From the NCBI GenBank assembly GCA_030765525.1, contig JAVCCK010000016.1:26823-90822 (forward strand): 64,000 nt of DNA. The letters run 5' to 3'. Position 1 is the first letter of the stretch; each line of letters opens with the position of its first letter. Source of the DNA: Candidatus Lernaella stagnicola (GTDB lineage: Bacteria > Lernaellota > Lernaellaia > Lernaellales > Lernaellaceae). The position numbers were made by a program, and so were the translations under genes. Below are positions 26,961-36,820 of the stretch, piece after piece. Below the pieces are notes generated by a model. The model did no database searches, was not told the DNA's origin, and was given only the letters and a program-made list of their open reading frames with translations.

Positions 26961-27016
26961 CCTTGCCCGGGCCCGCCGAGCGACCAACGGGAGCGGTCGC
27001 GGTGACAACGACGTCG
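26961..27016 (-). repeat. Dispersed intergenic repeat, inverted relative to 63636-63693
   Basis: The minus strand of this segment matches 63636-63693, including an uninterrupted shared core reading GTCACCGCGACCGCTCCCGT and continuing TGGTCGCT. It lies between genes and is GC-rich. It looks like a dispersed intergenic repeat family distinct from the GCCCTCACCC family. Confidence 0.7.
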
Positions 27017-27041
27017 CCAGGCGCAGCCCAGGGTGAGGGCT
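27017..27041 (+). repeat. Truncated palindromic repeat fragment R0
   Basis: About 24 bases identical to the 3' end of R1, from GGCGCAGCCC to GAGGGCTAC. It is fused to the end of the other dispersed repeat. The AT-rich hydrolase gene therefore lies between R1 and this fragment. Confidence 0.7.
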
Positions 27042-27109
27042 ACTTGCCAAGGCGCAACCAATTCGAATAGAAAGATCAACACGCACCCCATCACCACGAA
27101 GTTGGACGT

Positions 27110-30100
27110 ATGACGACATCCTCCGCCTTTGACCCGGCCCGGGTCGCCGCGTTTGTCGACCGCTGGGCGGCCAGCAGCGCCGCCGAGCACGCCGTGTACC
27201 AACAGTTTTTTGTCGAACTGTGCGATCTGCTGGGCGTGGAGCGGCCGGACCCCTCGGCCGAGGCGCGGCCCGATTACTGTTTCGAAAAGCCGGTTGTAAT
27301 CGCTCATGAGGACGGTCGCTCGACCACGCAGTTCGCCGACTTCTACCGGAAAGGCTGTTTCACCCTCGAAGCCAAGCAGGGCAGCGTGTCCGGCGATAGC
27401 ACCGTTGGCACCGCCAGGCGCGGCACAGCGACATGGGACAAGGCCATGCGCGGGGCGTTCGGCCAGGCGCTGAAATACGCTTCGTACCTGCCCGAGGGCA
27501 AACCGCCATTCCTGATGACCTGCGACATCGGGCACGTGTTCGAGGTCTGGACGGGCTTTTCCGGCGACTACGGCGGGTACGGCGCACGCCGCACCATCGA
27601 GCTTTCGCAGCTCGCCGACCCCGAGGTCTTCGACTATTTCGTCAAAATCTTCACCGACCCGTGGGAACTCGACCCGGCGCGGCACGCACAGCGGGTGACG
27701 CGGGAGGTCGCCGGGCACCTGGCGGACTTGGCGCGGGCGCTGGAGGCCGACAAGCACGACCCCGAGTTGGTCGCCCAGTTTCTCATGCGGGCGATCTTCA
27801 CGATGTTCTGCGAAGATGTCGGCCTGCTGCCCGAGAACCTGTTCACTAACGCCATCCGCGAGCACTGGATTCCTAATCCTGGTGTCTTTCAAAGCGGGGT
27901 CGAGCAGCTTTGGAAGGCGATGAGAGACGGCCTGCCCTTCGGCTTCGTGGGCAAGCTGCTGCGCTTTAACGGCGGCCTGTTTACAACGTGGCAGTCGCTG
28001 CCGATGACCCAAATCCAACTGCACATGCTTTTGGAGGCTGCCGAGTGCGATTGGGGCAACGTCGAACCCGCCATCTTCGGCACGCTGATCGAACGCGCCC
28101 TCGACACGGTCGAGCGCCGCAAGCTGGGTGCGCACTTCACGCCGCGCGAGTACATCGAGCGGCTGGTGAAACCCACGGTCATCGAACCGCTGCGCGTCGA
28201 ATGGGAGATCGCCCAGGCTGAAGCGCGGCAGATTTTGGAGAAGGCCCTCACCCCTGAAAGGGCCCTCACCCCTGAAAGGGCCCTCACCCCCGGCCCCTCT
28301 CCCACAGGGAGAGGGGAGGAAAACATCCCTCGCCCTTTGGGAGAGGGACGGCCGGAGGCCAGGGTGAGGGCCGAACTCACGGACGCCGACCGGAAAAAAG
28401 CGGCGAAGGTGATCCGGGAATTTCACGAGCGGCTCGTGCATACGCGGGTGCTCGACCCGGCGTGCGGCAGCGGCAACTTCCTTTATGTGACGCTGGATTT
28501 GTTCAAGGAGATCGAGGCCGAGGTGCTGCGCGAACTGACCGACCTGGGCGAAACGCAGGCGTTGTTGGAAATGCAGGGCGTGACGGTGAACCCCGGCCAG
28601 TTTTTGGGCATCGAGATCAACCCGCGGGCGCGGGCGATTGCGGATTTGGTGTTGTGGATCGGCTACCTGCAGTGGCACCGGCGCACGTTTGGCGAGAAGA
28701 CGCCCGCCGAACCCATCTTGCAGCCTTATAAGAACATCGAGTGCCGCGACGCGGTGCTGGATTACGACGACATCACGCCGCGTCTGGACGAGAACGGCAA
28801 GCCCGTCACTGTCTGGGACATGCGAACGCACAAGGTTTCGCCGGTCACCGGCAAGGAGGTACCCGACGAAACCGCCCGTGTGGTTGTGTACGATTACGTG
28901 AACCCCCGCCCTGCCGAGTGGCCCGAGGCGGATTACGTGGTGAGCAACCCGCCGTTTGTGGGCGACAAGATGATGCGCTTCGCCCTCGGGGACGGTTACG
29001 TGGAGACCCTGCGCGCGACCTTCCCGGGTATGGGGCACTCGGACCTCGTGATGTACTGGTGGGACAAGGCCGCCGGGTTGGTGCGCGAGGGCAAGTTGAA
29101 ACGATTCGGTTTCATCACGACCAACAGCGTCACCCAGACCTTCAACCGGGGCGTGCTGGATCGTCGCCTCAACGCGAAGGACGACCCGCTAGCCGTCGCG
29201 TGGACGATCCCGGATCACCCGTGGGTGGACGCCGGGGCGGACGTGCGGATCGCTATGACGGTGGGCACACGGGCAGACCAGCTCGCGGCCAAGCCCCTAC
29301 TGGGCAGGATCGCCTATGAAGAGCGCGAACAGTTCAAGGAGCCGCAGGCTAGGCGCGTGGACATCGAGTACCGCAGAGTCGACCGCATCCACGCCAACCT
29401 CGCCGCAGGCGCGGACCTGACCTCCACTGTGACCCTGAAGGCCAACCAAGGGCTCTCCTCCTTCGGGATGATGCTGGCAGGGCGCGGCTTCGTGTTGACC
29501 GAGGACGAGTACCGGGACCTGCTCTGCGGCGGACGAAACGCACCGGTACTGAAGCGCCTGGTCAACGCGCGCGACATCGTCCAGAAGGATCGCGGCCTGT
29601 ACGTCATCGACTTCTTCGGTCTAACGGCCGATGAGGCCGCACAACGCTACCCCGAGCCATATCAGCACCTCCTCGACCACGTGAAACCGGAACGAGACAA
29701 CAACCGTCGAAAAGCTCTTAAAGTAAACTGGTGGCTGTTCGGGGAGAAACGTCCGGGGCTTCGGAAAGCGCTTCAGGGTCTTCGCCGCTACATCGCGATC
29801 CCCGAGACCTCGAAGCACATGCCGTTTATCTTTATGGACATTGATGTCCTCATCGAACACGGCGCTATCGGTGTCGCCGTTGAGGACGCCTTCTACTTCG
29901 CAGTCGTGTCGAGTTGTTATCACCATGTTTGGTCTCTAAATGTAGGCGCAACCCTTGAAGACCGGCCGCGTTACCGGAACAACACTTGTTTCGACCCATT
30001 CCCCTTCCCTGACGGCACTGACGAGCAGAAGGCGCGTATCCGCGAACTGGGCGAGCGGCTGGACGCGCATCGCAAGCGCGTGCAGGCCGAGTTTCCGGGC

Positions 30101-31279
30101 GCGACGCTTACGGCCATGTACAACGCGCTGGCGCGGTTGCGGGCCCTCACCCCCGGCCCCTCTCCCACGGGGAGAGGGGAGGAAAACATCCCTCGCCCTA
30201 TGGGAGAGGGACGGCCGGAGGCCAGGGTGAGGGCCGCGACAGCAGGAGACGAAGAAAAACGGTTTTCCTCTCAGATACTAATCGAAGCAGCACGGGTTTT
30301 ACGAAAACGCCAAACGCAATCGGAAACGATTCTTTGGCAGGCTTTACGAAACCGAAAACAGATGGGCTGCAAATTCAGGCGGCAAGCCCCTGTTGATCCG
30401 TTCATTGTGAATTTCCTCTGTCACGAGAAAAGCCTAATCGTGGAAGTTGACGGACCCATTCACGAGCAACAGCGGGAGGCGGATCTCGTTCGACAGGAGT
30501 TCCTCGAAAGCTTGGGCTGGCGGGTTTTGCGATTGACGGCAGAACAAGTGGAAAACGACTTGGCCGGTGCGTTGGTGTTGGTAGGGGAAGCCCTCACCCC
30601 CGGCCCCTCTCCCATGGGGAGAGGGGGGCAAGAAGCGCTCACGACCGGAAGAGCCCTCGCCCCCAGCCCCTCTCCCACGGGGGGAGGGGAGGAAAACATC
30701 CCTCGCCCTATGGGAGAGGGACGGCCGGAGGCCAGGGTGAGGGCCGCGAGCGAGAGCAAGCCGCTGACCGAAAAAGAACGGGCGTTCCACGAGCGGGCGC
30801 TGATCGGCATCCTCAAGCAAATCCACGACGAACTCGACGCCGCCGTCGCCGACGCCTACGGCTGGCCCGTCGACCTGCCCGACGAGGAAATCCTCGAACG
30901 CCTCGTGGCGCTCAACCACCAACGCGCCGCCGAAGAGCAGCAGGGAATCATTCGCTGGCTGCGCCCCGAGTTCCAAGACCCGGAAGGCAAGCACCGCGAA
31001 ACGCAGGTCGAAATGGACGTGGCCACCGAGGCGAAGGTTGTCTCGCCCGAGGGCCCCATGCCCTGGCCGAAGGCCGTGCCCGGCCAACTACGCGCCATCC
31101 GCGACTTGCTCGCCGGGCGTCCCGGCACGTGGAGTGCCGCTGAGGTGGCGGGCGTGTTCAAGCGGGCGCGTCGCGCCGCGGTGGAGACGCACCTGTCGAC
31201 CTTGGAATCGCTGGGGGTGTTGGTGTGCTTCGAAAGCGAGGGCGAAGCCGACCGGTGGACCGTGACTCCAAGCGCCTAG
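27110..31279 (+). CDS. Type IIL (MmeI-like) restriction-modification protein with in-frame repeat and DUF559 insertions
   Basis: 1389 residues in one open frame. The N-terminal nuclease part has Asp77, Glu87 and Lys89 in a D-X9-E-X-K pattern (ADFY...LEAKQ), as in MmeI. A helical spacer precedes the methyltransferase: SAM motif I Asp449-PACGSGNF, then catalytic NPPF (613-616), typical of N6-adenine methylation. A target-recognition region and a C-terminal domain (LTEKERAFHERAL, WPVDLPDEEILERL) follow. Single-chain type IIL enzymes cut and methylate with one polypeptide. Residues about 378-421 are encoded by repeat R2; about 1011-1212 by R3, a DUF559 nuclease-like segment and R4. Without them about 1140 residues remain. 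Whether the protein is active is unknown. Confidence 0.85.
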   Translation: MTTSSAFDPARVAAFVDRWAASSAAEHAVYQQFFVELCDLLGVERPDPSAEARPDYCFEKPVVIAHEDGRSTTQFADFYRKGCFTLEAKQGSVSGDSTVGTARRGTATWDKAMRGAFGQALKYASYLPEGKPPFLMTCDIGHVFEVWTGFSGDYGGYGARRTIELSQLADPEVFDYFVKIFTDPWELDPARHAQRVTREVAGHLADLARALEADKHDPELVAQFLMRAIFTMFCEDVGLLPENLFTNAIREHWIPNPGVFQSGVEQLWKAMRDGLPFGFVGKLLRFNGGLFTTWQSLPMTQIQLHMLLEAAECDWGNVEPAIFGTLIERALDTVERRKLGAHFTPREYIERLVKPTVIEPLRVEWEIAQAEARQILEKALTPERALTPERALTPGPSPTGRGEENIPRPLGEGRPEARVRAELTDADRKKAAKVIREFHERLVHTRVLDPACGSGNFLYVTLDLFKEIEAEVLRELTDLGETQALLEMQGVTVNPGQFLGIEINPRARAIADLVLWIGYLQWHRRTFGEKTPAEPILQPYKNIECRDAVLDYDDITPRLDENGKPVTVWDMRTHKVSPVTGKEVPDETARVVVYDYVNPRPAEWPEADYVVSNPPFVGDKMMRFALGDGYVETLRATFPGMGHSDLVMYWWDKAAGLVREGKLKRFGFITTNSVTQTFNRGVLDRRLNAKDDPLAVAWTIPDHPWVDAGADVRIAMTVGTRADQLAAKPLLGRIAYEEREQFKEPQARRVDIEYRRVDRIHANLAAGADLTSTVTLKANQGLSSFGMMLAGRGFVLTEDEYRDLLCGGRNAPVLKRLVNARDIVQKDRGLYVIDFFGLTADEAAQRYPEPYQHLLDHVKPERDNNRRKALKVNWWLFGEKRPGLRKALQGLRRYIAIPETSKHMPFIFMDIDVLIEHGAIGVAVEDAFYFAVVSSCYHHVWSLNVGATLEDRPRYRNNTCFDPFPFPDGTDEQKARIRELGERLDAHRKRVQAEFPGATLTAMYNALARLRALTPGPSPTGRGEENIPRPMGEGRPEARVRAATAGDEEKRFSSQILIEAARVLRKRQTQSETILWQALRNRKQMGCKFRRQAPVDPFIVNFLCHEKSLIVEVDGPIHEQQREADLVRQEFLESLGWRVLRLTAEQVENDLAGALVLVGEALTPGPSPMGRGGQEALTTGRALAPSPSPTGGGEENIPRPMGEGRPEARVRAASESKPLTEKERAFHERALIGILKQIHDELDAAVADAYGWPVDLPDEEILERLVALNHQRAAEEQQGIIRWLRPEFQDPEGKHRETQVEMDVATEAKVVSPEGPMPWPKAVPGQLRAIRDLLAGRPGTWSAAEVAGVFKRARRAAVETHLSTLESLGVLVCFESEGEADRWTVTPSA
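28243..28372 (+). repeat. In-frame palindromic repeat R2 with 18-bp direct repeats
   Basis: Two tandem 18-base copies of GGCCCTCACCCCTGAAAG lead into a full repeat element ending GGGTGAGGGCC. It is read in frame as ALTPERALTPERALTPGPSP, then TGRGEENIPRPLGEGRPEAR. It splits a helical segment between the spacer and SAM motif I of the restriction protein. Confidence 0.9.
30142..30235 (+). repeat. In-frame palindromic repeat R3 (left flank of DUF559 cassette)
   Basis: A 94-base copy, near-identical to R2 apart from the extra tandem units, read in the same frame (ALTPGPSPTGRGEENIPRP, then MGEGRPEARVRA). It follows the family-typical LTAMYNALARLR segment of the restriction protein. Confidence 0.9.
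30241..30589 (+). mobile_element. DUF559 (Vsr-like endonuclease) domain inserted in the restriction gene
   Basis: This part of the frame encodes RKRQTQSETILWQALRNR, KFRRQAPVDPFIVNF, LIVEVDGPIHEQQREAD and LGWRVLRLTAEQV, the full DUF559 pattern (PD-(D/E)XK-type fold related to Vsr). The usual aspartate of the IVDF strand is Asn1101; Glu1112 and Asp1114 are kept. GC is lower than in the flanks (27 of 60 at 30301-30360). It is bounded by repeats R3 and R4. A GTG at 30227, in frame, could start a separate product. DUF559 genes are often seen next to such repeats, so I read this as a cassette that entered as a unit. Confidence 0.8.
30590..30628 (+). repeat. Partial palindromic repeat R4a (right flank of DUF559 cassette)
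   Basis: The first 39 bases of the element (GCCCTCACCCCCGGCCCCTC onward to GGAGAGGGG). It ends in a unique 24-base spacer before the full copy R4b. Frame is kept (ALTPGPSPMGRGGQEALTTG). Confidence 0.85.
30653..30745 (+). repeat. In-frame palindromic repeat R4b
   Basis: Full-length copy, read as ALAPSPSPTGGGEENIPRP, then MGEGRPEARVRA, in the same frame as R2 and R3. It is followed directly by the conserved KPLTEKERAFHERAL segment of the restriction protein. Confidence 0.9.
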
Positions 31280-31292
31280 TATTTGGCCGAAC

Positions 31293-33875
<2,583 letters not shown>

Positions 33876-33909
33876 GGCGCACTCCGCTCCTTGACGTTAT
33901 TTCACATAA

Positions 33910-33938
33910 ATAATAAGTTCCAACTGTATCGCCGTCAA
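33910..33938 (-). promoter_or_regulatory. Promoter of clpB
   Basis: On the minus strand TTGACG (33933-33938) and TATTAT (33910-33915) are separated by exactly 17 bases. The -35 box overlaps the stop codon region of the upstream HTH-like gene. Transcription would begin near 33903, leaving a leader of about 28 bases. It is a housekeeping-type promoter, not a sigma-32 type. Confidence 0.7.
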
Positions 33939-34612
33939 GAGTCATCCTCATCTTGGCGCGGCAGATCCATCAGCCTGTCCATGAGGCGGTTGAGTTTGTC
34001 GCGCACCCGGCGGCTTTCTTGAAAGACCTCATTTCGGCGTTCGGGTTCGAGGAATCCGCCTTCGGCGGCGTCTTGTTCCAGTTTTTCCATAGCGGCAACT
34101 AGTAGTTTCCACTCTTTGTAAAAGTCGGACGTGGGTTTGCGGCCGCCTCCAGGCCGGCGCCGGCCTTTTCCTTTGACCATCTTGCGCAATTCGCGCACGG
34201 AGATGGAATTTTCCACGACTTCGCCGCCGATGCGGCAGCGTTCGTCGGGGTTGGCGACCTGGTAGAGCACGCTGTGGTGCGAGGGCGGCAGTTCGCGGGC
34301 CGTTTTCGAGGGCAGGACGCGGAAGTTGACGGCGACATGGATGAAGCGGCGCAGGGCGGCTTCGGAGAAGGGCAAGTCTTCGCGTTCGCAGAGGTTTTTG
34401 AAGGACACGTTTTTCGTCGGGTTCTGCGAGGAGACTTCGGCGATATTGTCGTCGAAGAACTCGCGAATCAGGTAGTCGCCGATGATTTTGGCGCGCATGG
34501 TCAGTTCGGCTTCCATGGCGTCTTTTTGCTCGTGGAGCCAGCGCACGGTTTGGTCGACCCTGTTCTGGTCGTCGTCGCGTACGAGCGTGGCGCGGGGGTG
34601 TTCTTCGCTCAT
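33935..34612 (-). CDS. ParB-HTH-like DNA-binding protein next to chaperone genes
   Basis: The ATG at 34612 has TTGGAGGG just upstream, so upstream in-frame codons are ignored. 225 residues, soluble, charged. The middle (about 85-145) resembles a ParB/DUF1016-type helical domain: FSEAALRRFIHVAVNFRVLPS, SHHSVLYQVANPDERC, and NSISVRELRKMVKGKG. A basic glycine stretch (GRRRPGGGRK) follows, then a helical acidic tail. It lies between clpB and the divergent hsp20, with a palindrome overlapping its own promoter. A role as regulator of these chaperones is inference from position. Confidence 0.6.
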   Translation of the reverse strand: MSEEHPRATLVRDDDQNRVDQTVRWLHEQKDAMEAELTMRAKIIGDYLIREFFDDNIAEVSSQNPTKNVSFKNLCEREDLPFSEAALRRFIHVAVNFRVLPSKTARELPPSHHSVLYQVANPDERCRIGGEVVENSISVRELRKMVKGKGRRRPGGGRKPTSDFYKEWKLLVAAMEKLEQDAAEGGFLEPERRNEVFQESRRVRDKLNRLMDRLMDLPRQDEDDS

Positions 34613-34622
34613 CGTGCCCTCC

Positions 34623-34646
34623 AACTTTGCTAACGTTGTCAAAGTT
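34623..34646. promoter_or_regulatory. Operator-like palindrome before the HTH-like gene
   Basis: A 24-base imperfect palindrome with outer arms AACTTTG and CAAAGTT and a central AACGTT; 20 of 24 positions are symmetric. It lies ten bases before the ATG and overlaps the region where a -10 box would sit. An isolated AACTTTG half site recurs at 34752-34758 before hsp20. Confidence 0.65.
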
Positions 34647-34664
34647 ATAATTTTTTGAAAAAAT

Positions 34665-34670
34665 AGTCAA
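34665..34670 (-). promoter_or_regulatory. Candidate -35 box for the HTH-like gene
   Basis: TTGACT on the minus strand. Possible -10 boxes are TATAAC (15-base gap, 34644-34649) or TAACTT (17-base gap, 34642-34647); both fall at the edge of the palindrome. Only moderately convincing. Confidence 0.4.
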
Positions 34671-34678
34671 CCGAAGTC

Positions 34679-34706
34679 TTGACAGCCGCGCGGGGCTGTT
34701 TATTTT
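34679..34706 (+). promoter_or_regulatory. Promoter of hsp20
   Basis: TTGACA (34679-34684) and TATTTT (34701-34706) are 16 bases apart. The spacer holds a small inverted repeat ACAGCC/GGCTGT that overlaps the -35 end. The leader would be about 120 bases, long enough for RNA-level control, and includes the AACTTTG half site. Confidence 0.6.
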
Positions 34707-34832
34707 ATGGGCAGAAATAAAAGCGGGTCGCGGACGACGGCAATCGCCGGCAACTTTGAGATTACAACCAGCGACCCCATTAAAAAAAGCATGAAATAAG
34801 GTTAGGCGAAAGAAACGAAAGGAGAAGTTGTC

Positions 34833-35276
34833 ATGACGCTAGTACGATGGAGACCCATCCGCGAAAGGGATCAGTTCCACCATGATATGAACCGGCTGTT
34901 TGACTCGTTTTGGACGGGTCGGGCGGCGACCGAAGGCATCGCCGGTGCTTGGACGCCGGCTGTGAACATCTATGAAGACGACGACCGGTATACGGTGTCG
35001 GTGGCGCTGCCGGGGCTGACTGAGAGCGACGTTCACGTCAACATCGAGAACAACATGCTGACGATTTCCGGTGAGCGGAAGCTCGAGAACGAAGACGCGC
35101 AGGAAAACTACAAGCGTATCGAGCAGTACTACGGCGAATTCACTCGGAGCTTCGCGTTACCCAACACGATCGACACCGAGCAGGTGGAAGCTACGATGGA
35201 TAAGGGCGTGTTGCACGTGGCGCTGCCCAAGCGCGCCGAGACCAAACCGCGGTCCATCGAAGTGAAAGTTCACTAG
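34833..35276 (+). CDS. Small heat shock protein, Hsp20 family
   Basis: 147 residues, ATG after AAAGGAGAAG. An N-terminal arm (DQFHHDMNRLFDSFW) is followed by the alpha-crystallin domain (about residues 40-130: AWTPAVNIYEDDDRYTVSVALPG, NNMLTISGERK, GEFTRSFALPNTID, GVLHVALPKR). The short tail ends IEVKVH. These proteins hold unfolding clients for ClpB/DnaK. It is divergent from the HTH-like gene and followed by a clear terminator. Confidence 0.95.
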   Translation: MTLVRWRPIRERDQFHHDMNRLFDSFWTGRAATEGIAGAWTPAVNIYEDDDRYTVSVALPGLTESDVHVNIENNMLTISGERKLENEDAQENYKRIEQYYGEFTRSFALPNTIDTEQVEATMDKGVLHVALPKRAETKPRSIEVKVH

Positions 35277-35332
35277 GAACCACACAGCGACGAACGAGCA
35301 AAGCAACGAATTGTCCCAACCTCCCTTTTTCG

Positions 35333-35357
35333 GGCGACCTTTGGGTCGCCTTTTTTT
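35333..35357 (+). terminator. Rho-independent terminator after hsp20
   Basis: GGCGACC (35333-35339), loop TTTG, GGTCGCC (35344-35350), then seven T. A textbook intrinsic terminator, 57 bases after the hsp20 stop. Confidence 0.9.
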
Positions 35358-35393
35358 GTGCCGGATCCGGTGCATCGAAACGCCCACAAAAAA

Positions 35394-35413
35394 ACGGCCC
35401 CCGGAGGGGCCGT
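35394..35413. terminator. Bidirectional terminator between hsp20 and gdhA
   Basis: ACGGCCCC and GGGGCCGT arms with a four-base loop are flanked by an A-run on the left and a T-run on the right. It can end gdhA transcription from the minus strand and back up the hsp20 terminator. Confidence 0.85.
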
Positions 35414-35433
35414 TTTTGCTCGGACTCGAAGGC

Positions 35434-36699
35434 TCAGGGGAAGAGGCCGCGGTCTTTGTAAACTTCCTGCAGCCGGTTGAAGGCGACGATGTAGGCGGCG
35501 GTGCGCCAATCGCAGCCACCGCATTGAGCGGCAGCGGTTTTAACGCGCTCGTAGGCTGCGGAGATGATTTTATGCAGCTTGGAGTCGACCTTGGGCAGGT
35601 CCCAACTTTCGGCGCGCTTGTTTTGCAGCCACTCGAAGTAGCTGACGATCACGCCGCCGGAGTTGCAGAGGATATCGGGAATGATATCCACGCCGTGCTC
35701 GACCAGGTAGTCGTTACCCTCGGGGGTTGAGGGGCCGTTAGCGCCCTCGGCCACGAGTTTGACATCCAGCCACGGTGCGGTGTCGGCAGTGATTTGGCTT
35801 TCCAGCGCGGCGGGCACGAAAATGTCGGCCTTGGTTTTCAGGAAGGTTTCGTGATCGATGGCATCGCCGCCCGGGAAATTCACGACGCCGCCGGCTTCGG
35901 CCACGTAGGCGGCCAGTTTTTCCGCATCGAGGCCGTCGGCGCAGCGAATCGCGCCGGTGGCGTCCTCGACGGCCAGCAGTTTAGTGCCCTTGGGTTGCAT
36001 CAAGCGGGCGGTCCATGAGCCGACGTTGCCGAAGCCCTGCACGAAGTAGGTGGCTTGGCTCAGGTCGAAGTCGCAATCTTCCGCCCAATGCTCGATGCAG
36101 TACACGATGCCTTGCGCGGTGGCCTTTTCGCGGCCGACGCTGCCGCCGGCTTCGACGGGTTTGCCGGTCACCACGTGTGTCGACCGGGCGCGTTCGAGCG
36201 GCGGGACGGTCATCAGGTAGGTATCGAGGATCCACGCCATGATCTGGGCGTTGGTATTCACGTCGGGCGCGGGGATATCGTAATCCGGCCCGATCGTGTT
36301 GCCGAGTGAGAAGGTAAAGCGGCGGGTGATATGTTCGAGTTCGTTCAGCGAATACGCTTGGGGATCGAACTGCACGCCGCCTTTGGCGCCGCCGAGGGGG
36401 ATCCCGGCGATGGCGCATTTCCAAGTCATCCAGGTGGCTAGGGCGCGGACTTCGTCGATACTTACCGCGGGGTGATAGCGCAGCCCGCCCTTGAACGGCC
36501 CCAACACGTTATTGTGTTGGACGCGATAACCGGTGAACATTTCGACACGGCCGTCGTCCATTTTGACCGGGAAATTGACGATAATCTCGTTGGTGGTCTT
36601 AGCCAGAATCTTACGGATTTCGGGATTCAAACCCATCAAATCCGCCGCCTTATCGAACTGTCGCTGCACGTTCTCATAGACGCTGTGTTGTTTGCTCAT
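35434..36699 (-). CDS. gdhA: Glutamate dehydrogenase, NAD(P)-dependent
   Basis: 421 residues from the ATG at 36699, chosen for AGGAACGAGG upstream; the open frame extends further but that part is not conserved. Substrate domain: YRVQHNNVLGPFKGGLRYHP with the catalytic lysine region GGAKGGVQFDP, and PAPDVNTNAQIMAW. Dinucleotide domain: VQGFGNVGSWTARL and CNSGGVIVSYFEW. It interconverts glutamate with 2-oxoglutarate and ammonia in the cytosol. The length and motifs fit the GudB/RocG-like hexameric class. Confidence 0.95.
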   Translation of the reverse strand: MSKQHSVYENVQRQFDKAADLMGLNPEIRKILAKTTNEIIVNFPVKMDDGRVEMFTGYRVQHNNVLGPFKGGLRYHPAVSIDEVRALATWMTWKCAIAGIPLGGAKGGVQFDPQAYSLNELEHITRRFTFSLGNTIGPDYDIPAPDVNTNAQIMAWILDTYLMTVPPLERARSTHVVTGKPVEAGGSVGREKATAQGIVYCIEHWAEDCDFDLSQATYFVQGFGNVGSWTARLMQPKGTKLLAVEDATGAIRCADGLDAEKLAAYVAEAGGVVNFPGGDAIDHETFLKTKADIFVPAALESQITADTAPWLDVKLVAEGANGPSTPEGNDYLVEHGVDIIPDILCNSGGVIVSYFEWLQNKRAESWDLPKVDSKLHKIISAAYERVKTAAAQCGGCDWRTAAYIVAFNRLQEVYKDRGLFP

Positions 36700-36820
36700 C
36701 GCCTCGTTCCTTTCACGCGATTCGGGTTGAGAGGTCGATTCTCCAGCCGGGAACTCAATCATTTTTCCTTGTATGTGACAAGTATAATCACGGTGTTCTT
36801 GGCATGTTTCGCTGATTTGC

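Larger units (their letters stand above)
26802..27109. other. Intergenic region with repeat fragments upstream of the restriction gene
   Basis: Divergent intergenic stretch. It carries an inverted copy of the repeat found near 63.6 kb (26961-27016) and a 25-base fragment matching the end of repeat R1 (27017-27041). No clear promoter was recognised for either flanking gene. Confidence 0.6.

Noticed and set aside
26879-29038. Long open frame on the minus strand opposite the restriction gene (719 codons)
   Set aside because: Shadow of the methyltransferase codons; the plus-strand frame has D-X9-E-X-K, DPACGSG and NPPF motifs and is clearly the real one.
28243-30745. Repeats in the restriction gene as a CRISPR array
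   Set aside because: Units are palindromic elements with irregular spacing of kilobases and no spacers or cas genes.
30142-30745. Frameshift or pseudogene in the restriction gene
   Set aside because: The frame stays open through every insertion and conserved domains continue in frame on both sides, so no disruption is visible.
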